A stretch of 47,462 nucleotides of DNA from Planococcus salinarum (GTDB taxonomy: Bacteria; Bacillota; Bacilli; Bacillales_A; Planococcaceae). The stretch lies in assembly GCF_007004625.1 (NCBI RefSeq), contig NZ_VIFV01000025.1, positions 1-47,462 of the forward strand, given 5' to 3'. A program made the position numbers and the translations under genes. Under the pieces are notes generated by a model that was not told the origin of the DNA, made no database searches, and saw only the letters and a program-made list of their open reading frames with translations. Shown one piece after another: positions 20,344-29,729 of the stretch (position 1 is the stretch's first letter; every line of letters begins with the position of its first letter).

Positions 20344-20994
20344 ATGGCTACAAAAATGAAAGCACAAAAAAGAGAAAGCGGTACACCGAACTCAGCACTG
20401 ACAGAACTGCGAGGCAAAGGCAACGTACCAGGAATCGTTTACGGCTATAAAGCTGAAACCACTCCACTTACTGTAGCAGAAATAGATTTGATCAAAACGC
20501 TGCGCGAATCAGGACGCAATGGTGTCATCAACCTGGAATTGGATGGCAAGACTTATAATGTGGTCTTAAGTGATTATCAAATGGACACTTTGAAAGGCAA
20601 TTTCAAGCATGTCGACTTTTTGGCAATCAATATGTCCGATGAACTTGAAATCGCTGTAACTGTCCACACAGTGGGCGAAGCTGCCGGTGAAAAAGAAAAC
20701 GGCATCGTGAACCAGCCAAACCGCGAAGTTCACATTAAAGTGAAGCCTTCGGAAATTCCGGATTCAATCGATGTGGATGTCAGCAAACTAGAAATCGGCG
20801 ATCACCTGTCTGTTGGAGATATCCGCGATACGGTGGCGTATGAAATTCTTGACGAAGACGATTTCCTATTGGTATCTGTAACAGCACCACGTACGCAGGA
20901 AGAAATCGACGAGCTTGAAGAAACTACTGAAACTGAAGGCGCTGAGCCGGAAGTTGTCGGAACTGAAGAAGACGAGTCCGAAAAAGAAGCTTAA
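20344..20994 (+). CDS. rplY: Ribosomal protein bL25, general stress form (Ctc)
   Basis: 216-aa long-form bL25 (Ctc/TL5): N-terminal 5S rRNA-binding domain (about 1-95, KRESGTPNSALTELRGKGNVPGIVYG) and a beta-rich C-terminal domain, ending in an acidic Glu-rich tail. In B. subtilis it binds 5S rRNA in stressed ribosomes and is induced by sigma-B. ATG 20344 has GGAGGGTG upstream; the earlier TTG at 20326 overlaps that site. It has its own sigma-B-type promoter and terminator. Confidence 0.96.
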   Translation: MATKMKAQKRESGTPNSALTELRGKGNVPGIVYGYKAETTPLTVAEIDLIKTLRESGRNGVINLELDGKTYNVVLSDYQMDTLKGNFKHVDFLAINMSDELEIAVTVHTVGEAAGEKENGIVNQPNREVHIKVKPSEIPDSIDVDVSKLEIGDHLSVGDIRDTVAYEILDEDDFLLVSVTAPRTQEEIDELEETTETEGAEPEVVGTEEDESEKEA

Positions 20995-21011
20995 AATTAC
21001 AACAGAAGAGA

Positions 21012-21044
21012 ACGGGGACTGTCTTCTGGCAGTCCCCATTTTTT
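21012..21044 (+). terminator. Terminator after rplY
   Basis: Hairpin GGGGACTG / CAGTCCCC with an eight-base loop, an A, and six T. Confidence 0.92.
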
Positions 21045-21101
21045 CATTAACAGCAGCATATGATAAAATAGACAGCAGTGAACAGCAAAGGACGAGTTGC
21101 G

Positions 21102-21665
21102 ATGAAATTGATTATCGGCCTGGGCAATCCAGGCAAAACATACGAGCAGACCCGGCACAATATCGGCTTCCACGTGATTGACCATTTGGCATCGAAGTGG
21201 AACGCCCCGTTGGCACAGGCGAAATTTAAAGGCATGCATTCAGTCATTCACCGACCGGAAGGCAAAGTGATGCTGTTGAAGCCGTTGACGTACATGAATT
21301 TATCCGGTGAAAGTGTCAGTGCGGTGATGGACTACTACGATATCGGCATTGATGATATCCTCGTGATCTATGATGACCTGGACCTGCCGACCGGCCAATT
21401 GCGGTTGCGGCAAAAAGGCAGTGCCGGCGGACACAACGGCATCAAGTCACTGATCCAGCATTTGGGTACCCAGAACTTCAACCGGATCCGGATTGGGATA
21501 AGCCGCCCGCCGGCCGGCATGAAGGTGCCGGACTATGTATTATCCAAGTTTTCAAAAGAAGAAAGCGCGGATATCGCGGATGCTGTCCATAGGAGTGCAG
21601 AAGCCTGTGAATTCTGGCTTGCCAAACCCTTTATCGAAGTAATGACTAAATACAATGGAGCATAG
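21102..21665 (+). CDS. pth: Peptidyl-tRNA hydrolase
   Basis: Releases tRNA from prematurely dropped peptidyl-tRNAs; essential in most bacteria. 187 aa (spoVC in B. subtilis, a housekeeping gene despite that name). Catalytic residues are in place: N10 in GLGNPG, H19 in TRHNIGF, the asparagine of LTYMNLSGE and the aspartate of [17 protein letters not shown] is also intact. ATG 21102 has AAAGGA upstream and gives the family start. The anti-sigma factor gene fin, which separates pth and mfd in B. subtilis, is absent. Confidence 0.98.
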   Translation: MKLIIGLGNPGKTYEQTRHNIGFHVIDHLASKWNAPLAQAKFKGMHSVIHRPEGKVMLLKPLTYMNLSGESVSAVMDYYDIGIDDILVIYDDLDLPTGQLRLRQKGSAGGHNGIKSLIQHLGTQNFNRIRIGISRPPAGMKVPDYVLSKFSKEESADIADAVHRSAEACEFWLAKPFIEVMTKYNGA

Positions 21666-21728
21666 AACTGCTTTGGCGCAAATTGCGTTCAGAGCTTTTT
21701 TCTGGTTCCTGGGAGAGGAGGAATCTTC

Positions 21729-24700
21729 ATGAAGCCTATATTGCAGGCGTTTTCAGAGGATTCTCATGTACAAAACTTAATTGCCGATTTGAAGAAAGGG
21801 CAGGATCACCAGCTTGTTTCAGGATTGTCGGGCAGTGGCCGGACGTTATTTTACCGTACGCTGTATGCAGAGCTGGAGGCGCCGCTGTTGATTGTCACGC
21901 CAAATTTATTGCATGCGCAGCGTGTCTACGATGATCTGGTGAAGTTATTGGGGGAAGAGCTTGTCCATTTGTATCCGGCCGAAGAATTGATAGCGGCAGA
22001 TGTCTCCTTCTCAGGGCCGGAATTGCGTGCCCACCGAATTGATACCCTGGACCATATGGCGAATACCGGAAAAGGTGTTTACATCACGCCGGTCGCCGGC
22101 TTGCGAAAATTATTGCCTACCCGGCAACGATGGGACGCCTCGACTTTACGGGTGGAAGATGGCGAAGAGTTGGATACGGACCAATGGCTGTTGAACCTGG
22201 TAGCCATGGGGTACACTCGCACGACGATGGTGACTGCGCCTGGTGAATTTGCGTTGCGCGGGGGTATTCTGGATATATATCCACTGAATTTTGAGCATCC
22301 GGTACGAATTGAATTATTCGACACGGATGTCGACTCTATCCGTATTTTCAACGCGGAAGACCAGCGCTCACTGAAAAAAATCACTTCATTATGCATTTTG
22401 CCGGCAAACGAACTGGTCCTTGATCAAACGCAGCGAAGCGCATTGGCGGACAGCATTGAGGAACAGTTGGCCATCACCTTAAAGAAAACTAAGAATGACG
22501 ATACGAAAGAGTTGTTGTTTCAGTCTATTCAGCACGATATCGACACCCTGCGCCAGGGGGACATGCCGGATCAGGCAGCGAAATATGCATCTTTGGTGAA
22601 AACCCAATCCGCTTTTCTCGGCGATTATTTCCCGGGAAATGGATTTGTCTTCTTTGATGAACTGGGCCGCATCCAGGAAATGACGGAAACTCTGGAACGT
22701 GAAGAAGGCGAATGGATCGTTTCCTTGTTGGAAGAAGGGAAATTTCTGCAGGACATCAGCCTTTCACACACGTTTCGTGAAGTGATCAGCCGATTGGAAC
22801 AGAAGATGACGTACCTGTCCCTGTTCGTCCGGACCTTCCCGATGGTCTCGGTCAAAAAATCCGTTGTCTTTTCCAGCAAGCCGATGCAGTCGTTCCATGG
22901 CCAGATGAATTTATTGCAGGGGGAAATGGAACGCTGGGTCATGGGGAAATTCCGTGTATTTGTCGTAGCGGATGGTGAAGAACGGCTGCAAAAAGTCCGT
23001 TCAGTGCTGGATGATTACGGCATTGAAGCGGAAATCATCACCCCATCGACTATCGTTCAGCCGGGCAAAGTTTATCTGGTGGATGGGGACCTCAGCAACG
23101 GTTTCGAGATGTCGCTGCAGCGCTTTGCGGTCATCACCGATTCCGAATTGTTCAAACAGCAGGCGAAGAAAAAAACGCGTGCGCAAAAACTGACGAACGC
23201 CGAACGCATCAAAAGCTATTCGGAAATCAAGCCGGGCGATTATATTGTCCACGTCCACCACGGAATTGGCCGTTACGTCGGCATCGAAACGCTGGAAGTA
23301 AAAGGTGTTCATAAAGACTACCTCCACATTGTCTACAAAGCGGACGATAAATTGTTTGTGCCGGTCGACCAGATTGACCTGATCCAAAAATACATTGCGT
23401 CGGAAGAAAAAGCGCCAAAACTCCACAAAATGGGCGGCGCAGAGTGGAAAAAGACCCGCGCGAAAGTGTCGAAAGCTGTCCAGGATATTGCGGACGACCT
23501 GATCAAACTATACGCCGAACGGGAAGCGTTGAAAGGCTTCTCCTTCACGAAAGAGCAGGACATGCAGCGGCAGTTTGAATCGGAATTCCCTTATGACGAA
23601 ACGGTCGACCAATTGCGTTCGATCAATGAAGTCAAAAAGGACATGGAAAAAGAACGTCCGATGGACCGTTTGATTTGCGGCGATGTCGGTTACGGCAAAA
23701 CGGAAGTTGCGATACGCGCAGCTTTCAAAGCGGTGCTGGACGGCAAACAGGTCGCGTTCCTGGTGCCGACGACCATACTCGCGCAGCAGCATTTCGAGAC
23801 GATGAGTGAGCGCTTTAAAGATTATCCGATTGAAGTGGGCCTCATGAGCCGCTTCCGCTCGAAAAAGCAGCAGGCGGAAACTGTCAAAGGATTGAAAAAC
23901 GGTTCAGTCGACGTTGTCGTAGGCACACACCGGATCCTGTCGAAAGATATGCAGTATAAAGATCTCGGTCTATTGATCATCGACGAAGAACAGCGCTTTG
24001 GTGTCACCCATAAAGAGAAGATCAAGCAGATGAAGACCAATGTCGATGTGTTGACCCTTACGGCTACGCCGATTCCGCGGACACTTCATATGTCGATGAT
24101 CGGTGTCCGGGATCTGTCGGTAATCGAAACGCCACCGGCCAACCGTTTCCCTGTTCAAAGCTATGTAATGGAACAGAACGGAACCCTCGTGCGCGAAGCA
24201 ATTGAACGCGAAATGGCCCGCAGTGGCCAGGTGTTTTATTTGTATAACCGGGTCGACGACATGACAAGGAAAGTGGAAGAACTGCAGCAGTTGGTGCCGG
24301 AAGCCCGCATCGGCTATGCGAACGGCCAAATGTCCGAAACCGAATTGGAATCGGTCATTCTCAGTTTCCTGGACGGCGACTACGATGTACTGGTGACAAC
24401 GACGATCATTGAAACCGGTATCGATATTCCGAACGTCAACACGCTGATCGTCGAAAATGCAGACCGCATGGGCTTGTCCCAGCTGTATCAGCTGCGTGGA
24501 CGTGTCGGCCGTTCGAGCCGTGTTGCCTACGCCTATTTCATGTATCAGCGCGATAAAGTGCTGACGGATGTCGCCGAAAAACGCCTCATGGCCATCAAGG
24601 AATTTACCGAACTCGGTTCCGGATTCAAGATTGCGATGCGCGATTTGACGATTCGCGGCGCGGGGAATCTCCTCGGCTCCCAGCAGCATGGCTTTATTGA

Positions 24701-25262
24701 CTCGGTCGGTTTCGATCTTTATTCCCAAATGTTGGAAGAGGCGATCGAAGAACGCCAGAGCGGCATCAAAAAAGAGCCGGTTCAGGAAATTGAGATTTCG
24801 ATTGATACCGATGCGTATATTCCGGATTCCTATATCAGCGACGGCTACCAGAAGATCCAGATGTACAAACGGGTCAAAGGCATAGATGAGGCGGAGGAAG
24901 TCGCGGAACTGCAGGATGAACTGATTGACCGTTTCGGCGATATGCCGCTGGAAACCGACCGTCTGCTCCGCATTGCACTCATGAAAGTGTGGGGACGCAG
25001 TGTGGGCGTCGAGTCGATCAAACAAAACGGCAAAAGGATTTCCATCAAGCTCACCGAAAAAGGCACAGCGGCTGTCAATGGCGGCAAGCTTGTCGAAGAA
25101 TCAGCCGCCTATGGCCGTGCAGTCGGTTTCAGCATGGTCGGCCAACAGCTTGTGATGGCAATCGATGAAAATAAAACAGGCAAACACCATCCTTTCGATG
25201 TTCTGGAAGGGATGATGAAATTATTGCCGGAATCTCTCCGGGAAGTGGAAACGACAAATTAA
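21729..25262 (+). CDS. mfd: Transcription-repair coupling factor
   Basis: 1177-aa ATP-dependent translocase that removes RNA polymerase stalled at DNA lesions and recruits UvrA. Order: UvrB-homology module (about 1-350), RNA-polymerase-interacting domain (about 490-570, starting near KPGDYIVHVHHGIG), RecG-like helicase with Walker A GDVGYGKT (651-658) and DEEQ box (752-755), translocation motif region with LYQLRGRVGRS, and the C-terminal UvrA-regulating domain. ATG 21729 follows GGAGAGGAGG. It is followed directly by yabM; spoVT, next to mfd in B. subtilis, is missing. Confidence 0.98.
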   Translation: MKPILQAFSEDSHVQNLIADLKKGQDHQLVSGLSGSGRTLFYRTLYAELEAPLLIVTPNLLHAQRVYDDLVKLLGEELVHLYPAEELIAADVSFSGPELRAHRIDTLDHMANTGKGVYITPVAGLRKLLPTRQRWDASTLRVEDGEELDTDQWLLNLVAMGYTRTTMVTAPGEFALRGGILDIYPLNFEHPVRIELFDTDVDSIRIFNAEDQRSLKKITSLCILPANELVLDQTQRSALADSIEEQLAITLKKTKNDDTKELLFQSIQHDIDTLRQGDMPDQAAKYASLVKTQSAFLGDYFPGNGFVFFDELGRIQEMTETLEREEGEWIVSLLEEGKFLQDISLSHTFREVISRLEQKMTYLSLFVRTFPMVSVKKSVVFSSKPMQSFHGQMNLLQGEMERWVMGKFRVFVVADGEERLQKVRSVLDDYGIEAEIITPSTIVQPGKVYLVDGDLSNGFEMSLQRFAVITDSELFKQQAKKKTRAQKLTNAERIKSYSEIKPGDYIVHVHHGIGRYVGIETLEVKGVHKDYLHIVYKADDKLFVPVDQIDLIQKYIASEEKAPKLHKMGGAEWKKTRAKVSKAVQDIADDLIKLYAEREALKGFSFTKEQDMQRQFESEFPYDETVDQLRSINEVKKDMEKERPMDRLICGDVGYGKTEVAIRAAFKAVLDGKQVAFLVPTTILAQQHFETMSERFKDYPIEVGLMSRFRSKKQQAETVKGLKNGSVDVVVGTHRILSKDMQYKDLGLLIIDEEQRFGVTHKEKIKQMKTNVDVLTLTATPIPRTLHMSMIGVRDLSVIETPPANRFPVQSYVMEQNGTLVREAIEREMARSGQVFYLYNRVDDMTRKVEELQQLVPEARIGYANGQMSETELESVILSFLDGDYDVLVTTTIIETGIDIPNVNTLIVENADRMGLSQLYQLRGRVGRSSRVAYAYFMYQRDKVLTDVAEKRLMAIKEFTELGSGFKIAMRDLTIRGAGNLLGSQQHGFIDSVGFDLYSQMLEEAIEERQSGIKKEPVQEIEISIDTDAYIPDSYISDGYQKIQMYKRVKGIDEAEEVAELQDELIDRFGDMPLETDRLLRIALMKVWGRSVGVESIKQNGKRISIKLTEKGTAAVNGGKLVEESAAYGRAVGFSMVGQQLVMAIDENKTGKHHPFDVLEGMMKLLPESLREVETTN

Positions 25263-25289
25263 AGGGATGAATGGAATGGGTGAAGCCGG

Positions 25290-26894
25290 TTGAACACAGA
25301 AGGTGCGATGAAATCATTTATGAAAGGCGCGGTCCTTCTGACGCTGGCCGGCCTGATCGTGAAAATTCTCAGTGCGGTCTACCGGGTGCCCTTCCAGAAC
25401 ATGGTCGGGGACCAGGGTTTCTATATTTATCAGCAGGTATATCCGTTTATCGCGGTTTTCGGCATCTGGACCTCATACGGATTTGCTGTTGCCGTTTCCA
25501 AAATGCTGGCCGATTCCGACCGGCAGGAGCATCGGGCCATTTTCCGCATCGCTTTCTGGGTGATTGCCGGAATCTCGCTCGTGATATTTGCGGCTCTCTT
25601 TCTGGGCGCAGACCTTTTGGCGGCGTGGATGGGCGATGGCCAGTTAAGCGGCTTGTTGAAAGTAGGATCTTTTGCGGTGCTCCTGATGGCGCCTCTCGCG
25701 GTCATGAAAGGTTCCTTTCAGGCAAGCAGCCGCATGGAGCCGGTCGCTTATGCACAGGTTACTGAGCAGGTAATCCGCGTGGCGGTCATTCTGCTGGGCA
25801 CCTGGATTGTCGTCACGAATGGATTCTCGCTATACACTGCGGGCCAGACAGCGATGCTGGGTGCGGTCATAGGAGAATTGGCGGCAGTCGGCTTGCTGAT
25901 TTATTTCTTCTATAAAAAAATTGTATGGCATCCACAGCCGGCAGCGGTCCCCCTGTGGCCGACGGTCAAAAAGATGCTGGTAATAAGCCTGAGCGTCAGC
26001 ATGAGCTCGTTGATCCTGCTGATTTTTCAGATGGCGGATTCTTTCAGCGTTTTCCGCCTGCTTGAGGCAAGCGGATGGGAAACGCTCCGGGCAATGGAAC
26101 AAAAAGGCATCTACGACAGAGGCCAGCCACTTGCCCAGTTCGGGTTGCTAGTGGCCACATCACTAGCGCTGTCGATTGTGCCGCTGGTTGCGCAGATGCA
26201 GCGCAAAAAGAATGGCCGTTCAGCACAGCTTTACGCCAAACTCGCTTACCGGATTTCGCTCTTGTTCGCCGTCGCGGCTGCAGCGGGACTGACCTTTGTC
26301 ATGCCCTATGTCAATGAAATGCTGTTTCAGACCAGGGAACAATCAGCAGCGCTCATTGTTTTCAGCTGGCAGATTGTCTGGATGTCGTTGCTCCTGATAC
26401 TTACGGCATTGCTGCAGGGCATAGGAAAAGTTCGCGTGCCTGCGCTCCTGATGGCGGGTGGCCTGGTGGTGAAAATCATCGGCAACTGGCTGCTGGTTCC
26501 GGTTTACGGCGTGATGGGGGCTGCGCTGGCGGGGAATCTGGGGCTCGCATTTATTGTTTGCGGGCTGGTCCTGTACTTTAAAATACAATGGCCGCTGCAA
26601 TTTGCCCCTCCCCGTTTTTACGGCTGGCTGTTTGCAGCATCGGCCGCGATGGGCGCAGTCGTGCTCGGATGGGCAGTGTTTACGGACTGGACGCTGTTCG
26701 ATGCATTGCCAAGCCGGTTCGCGGCAACGCTGACAGCGCTGACCGCAGTGCCGCTGGGCGCTGCTGTGTTCCTGGTCTTAATTGCGCGGAGCCGCATCAT
26801 TACGGAAAAACAATGGTATGTCATGCCGTTCGGCCGGAAAATGGCGAAACTGCAACTGGCCATCAATTCAAAGAAAAAAGGTGATGGACGATGA
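25290..26894 (+). CDS. yabM: MOP-superfamily polysaccharide flippase (YabM, SpoVB-like)
   Basis: 534-aa membrane protein with about 14 predicted transmembrane segments and the family N terminus KGAVLLTLAGLIVKILSAVYRVPFQNM. Members of the MurJ/SpoVB branch flip lipid-linked saccharides; in B. subtilis YtgP/MurJ and Amj handle lipid II, SpoVB acts in spore cortex, and the role of YabM is unclear. The arginine in YRVPFQ is typical. TTG 25290 with a weak GGGTGA site is a tentative start; ATG 25308 is the alternative. It overlaps yabN by four bases. Retained without spore genes, it presumably serves vegetative envelope synthesis. Confidence 0.87.
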   Translation: MNTEGAMKSFMKGAVLLTLAGLIVKILSAVYRVPFQNMVGDQGFYIYQQVYPFIAVFGIWTSYGFAVAVSKMLADSDRQEHRAIFRIAFWVIAGISLVIFAALFLGADLLAAWMGDGQLSGLLKVGSFAVLLMAPLAVMKGSFQASSRMEPVAYAQVTEQVIRVAVILLGTWIVVTNGFSLYTAGQTAMLGAVIGELAAVGLLIYFFYKKIVWHPQPAAVPLWPTVKKMLVISLSVSMSSLILLIFQMADSFSVFRLLEASGWETLRAMEQKGIYDRGQPLAQFGLLVATSLALSIVPLVAQMQRKKNGRSAQLYAKLAYRISLLFAVAAAAGLTFVMPYVNEMLFQTREQSAALIVFSWQIVWMSLLLILTALLQGIGKVRVPALLMAGGLVVKIIGNWLLVPVYGVMGAALAGNLGLAFIVCGLVLYFKIQWPLQFAPPRFYGWLFAASAAMGAVVLGWAVFTDWTLFDALPSRFAATLTALTAVPLGAAVFLVLIARSRIITEKQWYVMPFGRKMAKLQLAINSKKKGDGR

Positions 26895-28354
26895 ATACGA
26901 TCCATATTATCGGACTCGGCGCTGGCGATCTCGACCAGCTGCCGCTCGGTGTTTATAAAAAACTGAAAAACGCGGACCGCTTATATGTACGGACCGCAGA
27001 CCACCCTGTGCTCGCCGAATTGGCGAATGAAGGGCTGGCGTACGAAAGTTTTGATGAAATTTACGAAAAGCACGATGATTTCGCGCCGGTCTACAAAGAA
27101 ATTGCCGATACCCTGCTCACACTTTCGACAGACGGACCCGTCGTTTATGCCGTTCCGGGCCATCCGCTTGTGGCAGAGCAGACCGTGCAGCATCTCATCG
27201 AAGCGGAAAAAGCGGGAAGCTGCCGATTAAGCATCGAAGGCGGCAGCAGCTTTCTTGATGCGGTGTTCGGTGCATTGCGCATCGATCCGATCGACGGCTT
27301 CCAATTGGTGGACGGCACGACGATGGACAGTGACCGTTTGAACATGTCACAGCACATTCTCATAGCGCAAATTTACGATACCTTCAGCGCTTCGGAAGCC
27401 AAATTGACGCTGATGGAGAAATATCCGGAGGATTATCCGGTCACCATCGTCACGGCTGCCGGCTCAGCGCAGGAAAAATTGCGGACGGTGCCACTCCATG
27501 AACTCGACCGTGCCGCTGAAATCGACAACCTGACGACGGTTTACGTGCCGCCGTCCACAGATACGCAGGAACAACTGAAGGAATGGCAGACCTTCCGCTC
27601 GGTCATCGCCACGCTGCGCAGTCCGGAAGGCTGTCCGTGGGACCGTGAGCAGACGCACGAAAGTTTGATGCCATATCTTTTGGAAGAAGCGCATGAACTT
27701 TTGCAGGCGATCGAGGAACAGGACGACGACGCCATTGCCGAAGAGCTGGGCGATGTTTTATTGCAGGTGTTCCTGCATGCCCAGATCGGCCAGGATAATG
27801 GCTACTTCCAGCTTGAAGATGTGCTCGAGGCGATCAGCGCCAAAATGATCCGGCGCCACCCGCATGTCTTCAGTGACACAGAAGTCGGAGGATCGGCTGA
27901 CGTGGTCAGCAATTGGCAGGCCATCAAAGCTGAGGAAAAACCGGCGGCCGCGTCGTTATTGGATGGCCAGGAGCGCTTCAGTTCGTCGCTCACGACGTCT
28001 TTCAATTATCAGAAACGGGCGGCGAAGGCCGGCTTCACGTGGCCGGATGCGGCAGGTGCGTGGGACAAATTCGAAGAGGAACTGCAGGAATTCCGCAGTG
28101 AGCTGGCGAATGGTTCCAAAGAACACCAGCTCGACGAACTCGGAGACTTGTTGTTTACGCTGGTCAACATCGCACGTTTCCATGAATTGTCGCCGGAACA
28201 GGCGATGGTCGGGGCCAATCGCAAATTTCGCAGCCGCTTCAGTTTCGTCGAGCAAAAGGTCAACGAAGGCACCGGCCGCTTCCATGATTACACGTTGGAA
28301 CAGCTGGATGAGTTTTGGAACGAAGCCAAGCTATTGGCAAGAAAGGGAGAATAA
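26891..28354 (+). CDS. yabN: Tetrapyrrole methylase-like / MazG nucleotide pyrophosphohydrolase fusion
   Basis: 487-aa fusion. Residues 1-215 or so form a tetrapyrrole (corrin/porphyrin)-methylase fold with IIGLGAGDLDQLP and VVYAVPGHPLVAE; its activity is unknown. Residues about 230-487 are MazG with two helical modules; the metal-binding signature is EEAHE (265-269) with a downstream EELGD. MazG hydrolyses NTPs, cleaning up damaged nucleotides or lowering (p)ppGpp in relatives. The ATG sits in an ATGA overlap with yabM and has AAGGTGATG upstream. The order yabM-yabN-rqcP matches B. subtilis. Confidence 0.95.
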   Translation: MNTIHIIGLGAGDLDQLPLGVYKKLKNADRLYVRTADHPVLAELANEGLAYESFDEIYEKHDDFAPVYKEIADTLLTLSTDGPVVYAVPGHPLVAEQTVQHLIEAEKAGSCRLSIEGGSSFLDAVFGALRIDPIDGFQLVDGTTMDSDRLNMSQHILIAQIYDTFSASEAKLTLMEKYPEDYPVTIVTAAGSAQEKLRTVPLHELDRAAEIDNLTTVYVPPSTDTQEQLKEWQTFRSVIATLRSPEGCPWDREQTHESLMPYLLEEAHELLQAIEEQDDDAIAEELGDVLLQVFLHAQIGQDNGYFQLEDVLEAISAKMIRRHPHVFSDTEVGGSADVVSNWQAIKAEEKPAAASLLDGQERFSSSLTTSFNYQKRAAKAGFTWPDAAGAWDKFEEELQEFRSELANGSKEHQLDELGDLLFTLVNIARFHELSPEQAMVGANRKFRSRFSFVEQKVNEGTGRFHDYTLEQLDEFWNEAKLLARKGE

Positions 28355-28356
28355 CA

Positions 28357-28647
28357 ATGCGCCTCGATAAATTCCTGAAAGTTTCCCGGCTCATCAAACG
28401 CCGTACACTCGCCAAGCAAGTGGCAGATCAGGGCCGGATCACCGTAAACGGCAATAAAGCCAAAGCAAGTTCGGTCATCAAGGAAAACGATGAACTGCAG
28501 ATCCGTTTCGGCCAGAAAGTCGTAACGGTGCGGGTGGATATGTTGAAAGAAAACGTCCGCAAAGAAGAAACAGCGAATATGTATACAATCCTGAAAGAAG
28601 AGAAGTTGGATAAAGTTGAACCTGAGTTTATCGATGACGAAGCGTAG
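28357..28647 (+). CDS. rqcP: RqcP, S4-domain ribosome quality control factor
   Basis: 96-aa S4 RNA-binding protein (YabO, Hsp15-like). In B. subtilis RqcP joins RqcH on stalled 50S subunits and supports alanine tailing of nascent chains. The S4 motif MRLDKFLKVSRLIKRRTLAKQ and the following GRITVNG are clear; the C-terminal tail is acidic. ATG 28357 has AAGGGAG upstream, two bases after yabN. The terminator behind it is bidirectional and faces the arginine operon. In B. subtilis yabP and yabQ, two sporulation genes, would follow here. Confidence 0.95.
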   Translation: MRLDKFLKVSRLIKRRTLAKQVADQGRITVNGNKAKASSVIKENDELQIRFGQKVVTVRVDMLKENVRKEETANMYTILKEEKLDKVEPEFIDDEA

Positions 28648-28660
28648 GGGTTGAGAAAGT

Positions 28661-28703
28661 AAAAAGCTGCACAGTGAGTATCACGCTCACTTGCAGCTTT
28701 TTT
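28661..28703. terminator. Bidirectional terminator between rqcP and argF
   Basis: Long hairpin AAAAGCTGC(aca)GTGAG / CTCAC(tt)GCAGCTTTT with T-runs on both strands, serving the convergent rqcP and argF transcripts. Confidence 0.93.
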
Positions 28704-28778
28704 ACGTATATCGGTGTAAAGCTGAGATCTTACTTAAAAAACAGAGGCTTACACTTTGATGCATTACTTAGTGCGTAT

Positions 28779-29729
28779 TTATTTCCCCATAAGGGCGACC
28801 AATAACGCTTTTTGCACATGCAGACGGTTTTCTGCTTCCTGGAATACCACCGAGTTAGGACCTTCTAAAACGCCTGTTGATACTTCTTCCTCGCGGTGAG
28901 CAGGCAAGCAGTGCATGAAGATATAATTAGGATTGGCATGTTGAACAAGTTGTTCATTGACTTGAAAGCCATTGAAATCTTCCATTCGCTCAAGCGCTTC
29001 CGCTTCCTGCCCCATGCTCGCCCAAACATCAGTGTAGATGACGTCGCTATCGGTTGCCGCTTCGACCATGTCTGCAGTTACGTGAATTTTGGAACCGGTA
29101 TGGATAGCAATACTTTTCGCCAATTCAACCATTTCCGGTTTTGGCGCATATGCGGGAGGACAAGCAATAGTAATATCCATCCCAACTTTTGCAGCACCGA
29201 TCATCAAAGAATTAGACATATTATTGGCATCACCGATATAAGTCAGCTTCTTGCCAGTAAAATTGCCGAAATGTTCCTGGATCGTCAATAAGTCTGCGAG
29301 CACTTGGCATGGATGGAAATCGTCGGTCAATCCGTTGATCACCGGTACACTGCTGTTGTCAGCAAGTTCCTCTACGATCACCTGTTCAAAAGTACGAATC
29401 ATAAGGCCATCCAGATAGCCGGACAGTACTTGAGCGGTGTCAGCGATACACTCGCCGCGACCCATTTGAATGTCACGCGTACTGAGGTATATGGCATGTC
29501 CGCCAAGCTGCAGCATACCAGCTTCAAATGAAACCCGTGTACGGGTGGAAGACTTCTCGAAAATCATCCCAAGGATTTTTCCTTGCAGCAGCGGCAAGTG
29601 TTTGTTTTCCGGTTTTTTCAGCTCTGCAGCCAAAGCCAGCAACTCCAGGATTTCTGAAGAGCTATAATCTTTTAGTGATAATAGGTGATTCTGGACAATT
29701 TGTGGAACATACGGCAACGTCAAGGTCAT
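28779..29729 (-). CDS. argF: Ornithine carbamoyltransferase
   Basis: Joins carbamoyl phosphate and ornithine to citrulline in arginine synthesis. 316 aa. The carbamoyl phosphate site STRTR is at 61-65, HPCQ at 139-142, the ornithine-binding DVWASMG at 234-240 and HCLPAHR at 273-279; the SMG motif marks an ornithine rather than aspartate transcarbamoylase. ATG 29729 overlaps the carB stop by four bases with AGGAG upstream. It is the last gene of carA-carB-argF. The other arginine genes (argC, argJ, argB, argD) are not in the window. Confidence 0.97.
   Translation of the reverse strand: MTLTLPYVPQIVQNHLLSLKDYSSSEILELLALAAELKKPENKHLPLLQGKILGMIFEKSSTRTRVSFEAGMLQLGGHAIYLSTRDIQMGRGECIADTAQVLSGYLDGLMIRTFEQVIVEELADNSSVPVINGLTDDFHPCQVLADLLTIQEHFGNFTGKKLTYIGDANNMSNSLMIGAAKVGMDITIACPPAYAPKPEMVELAKSIAIHTGSKIHVTADMVEAATDSDVIYTDVWASMGQEAEALERMEDFNGFQVNEQLVQHANPNYIFMHCLPAHREEEVSTGVLEGPNSVVFQEAENRLHVQKALLVALMGK

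Noticed and set aside
23970..25025. 351-codon minus-strand frame inside mfd
   Set aside because: Mirror of a strongly conserved mfd coding region; no start signals and a His/Arg/Phe-rich composition typical of antisense frames.
25290..26894. yabM as a spore cortex gene (spoVB)
   Set aside because: The position next to yabN and rqcP marks it as YabM; the SpoVB branch is broader than sporulation.
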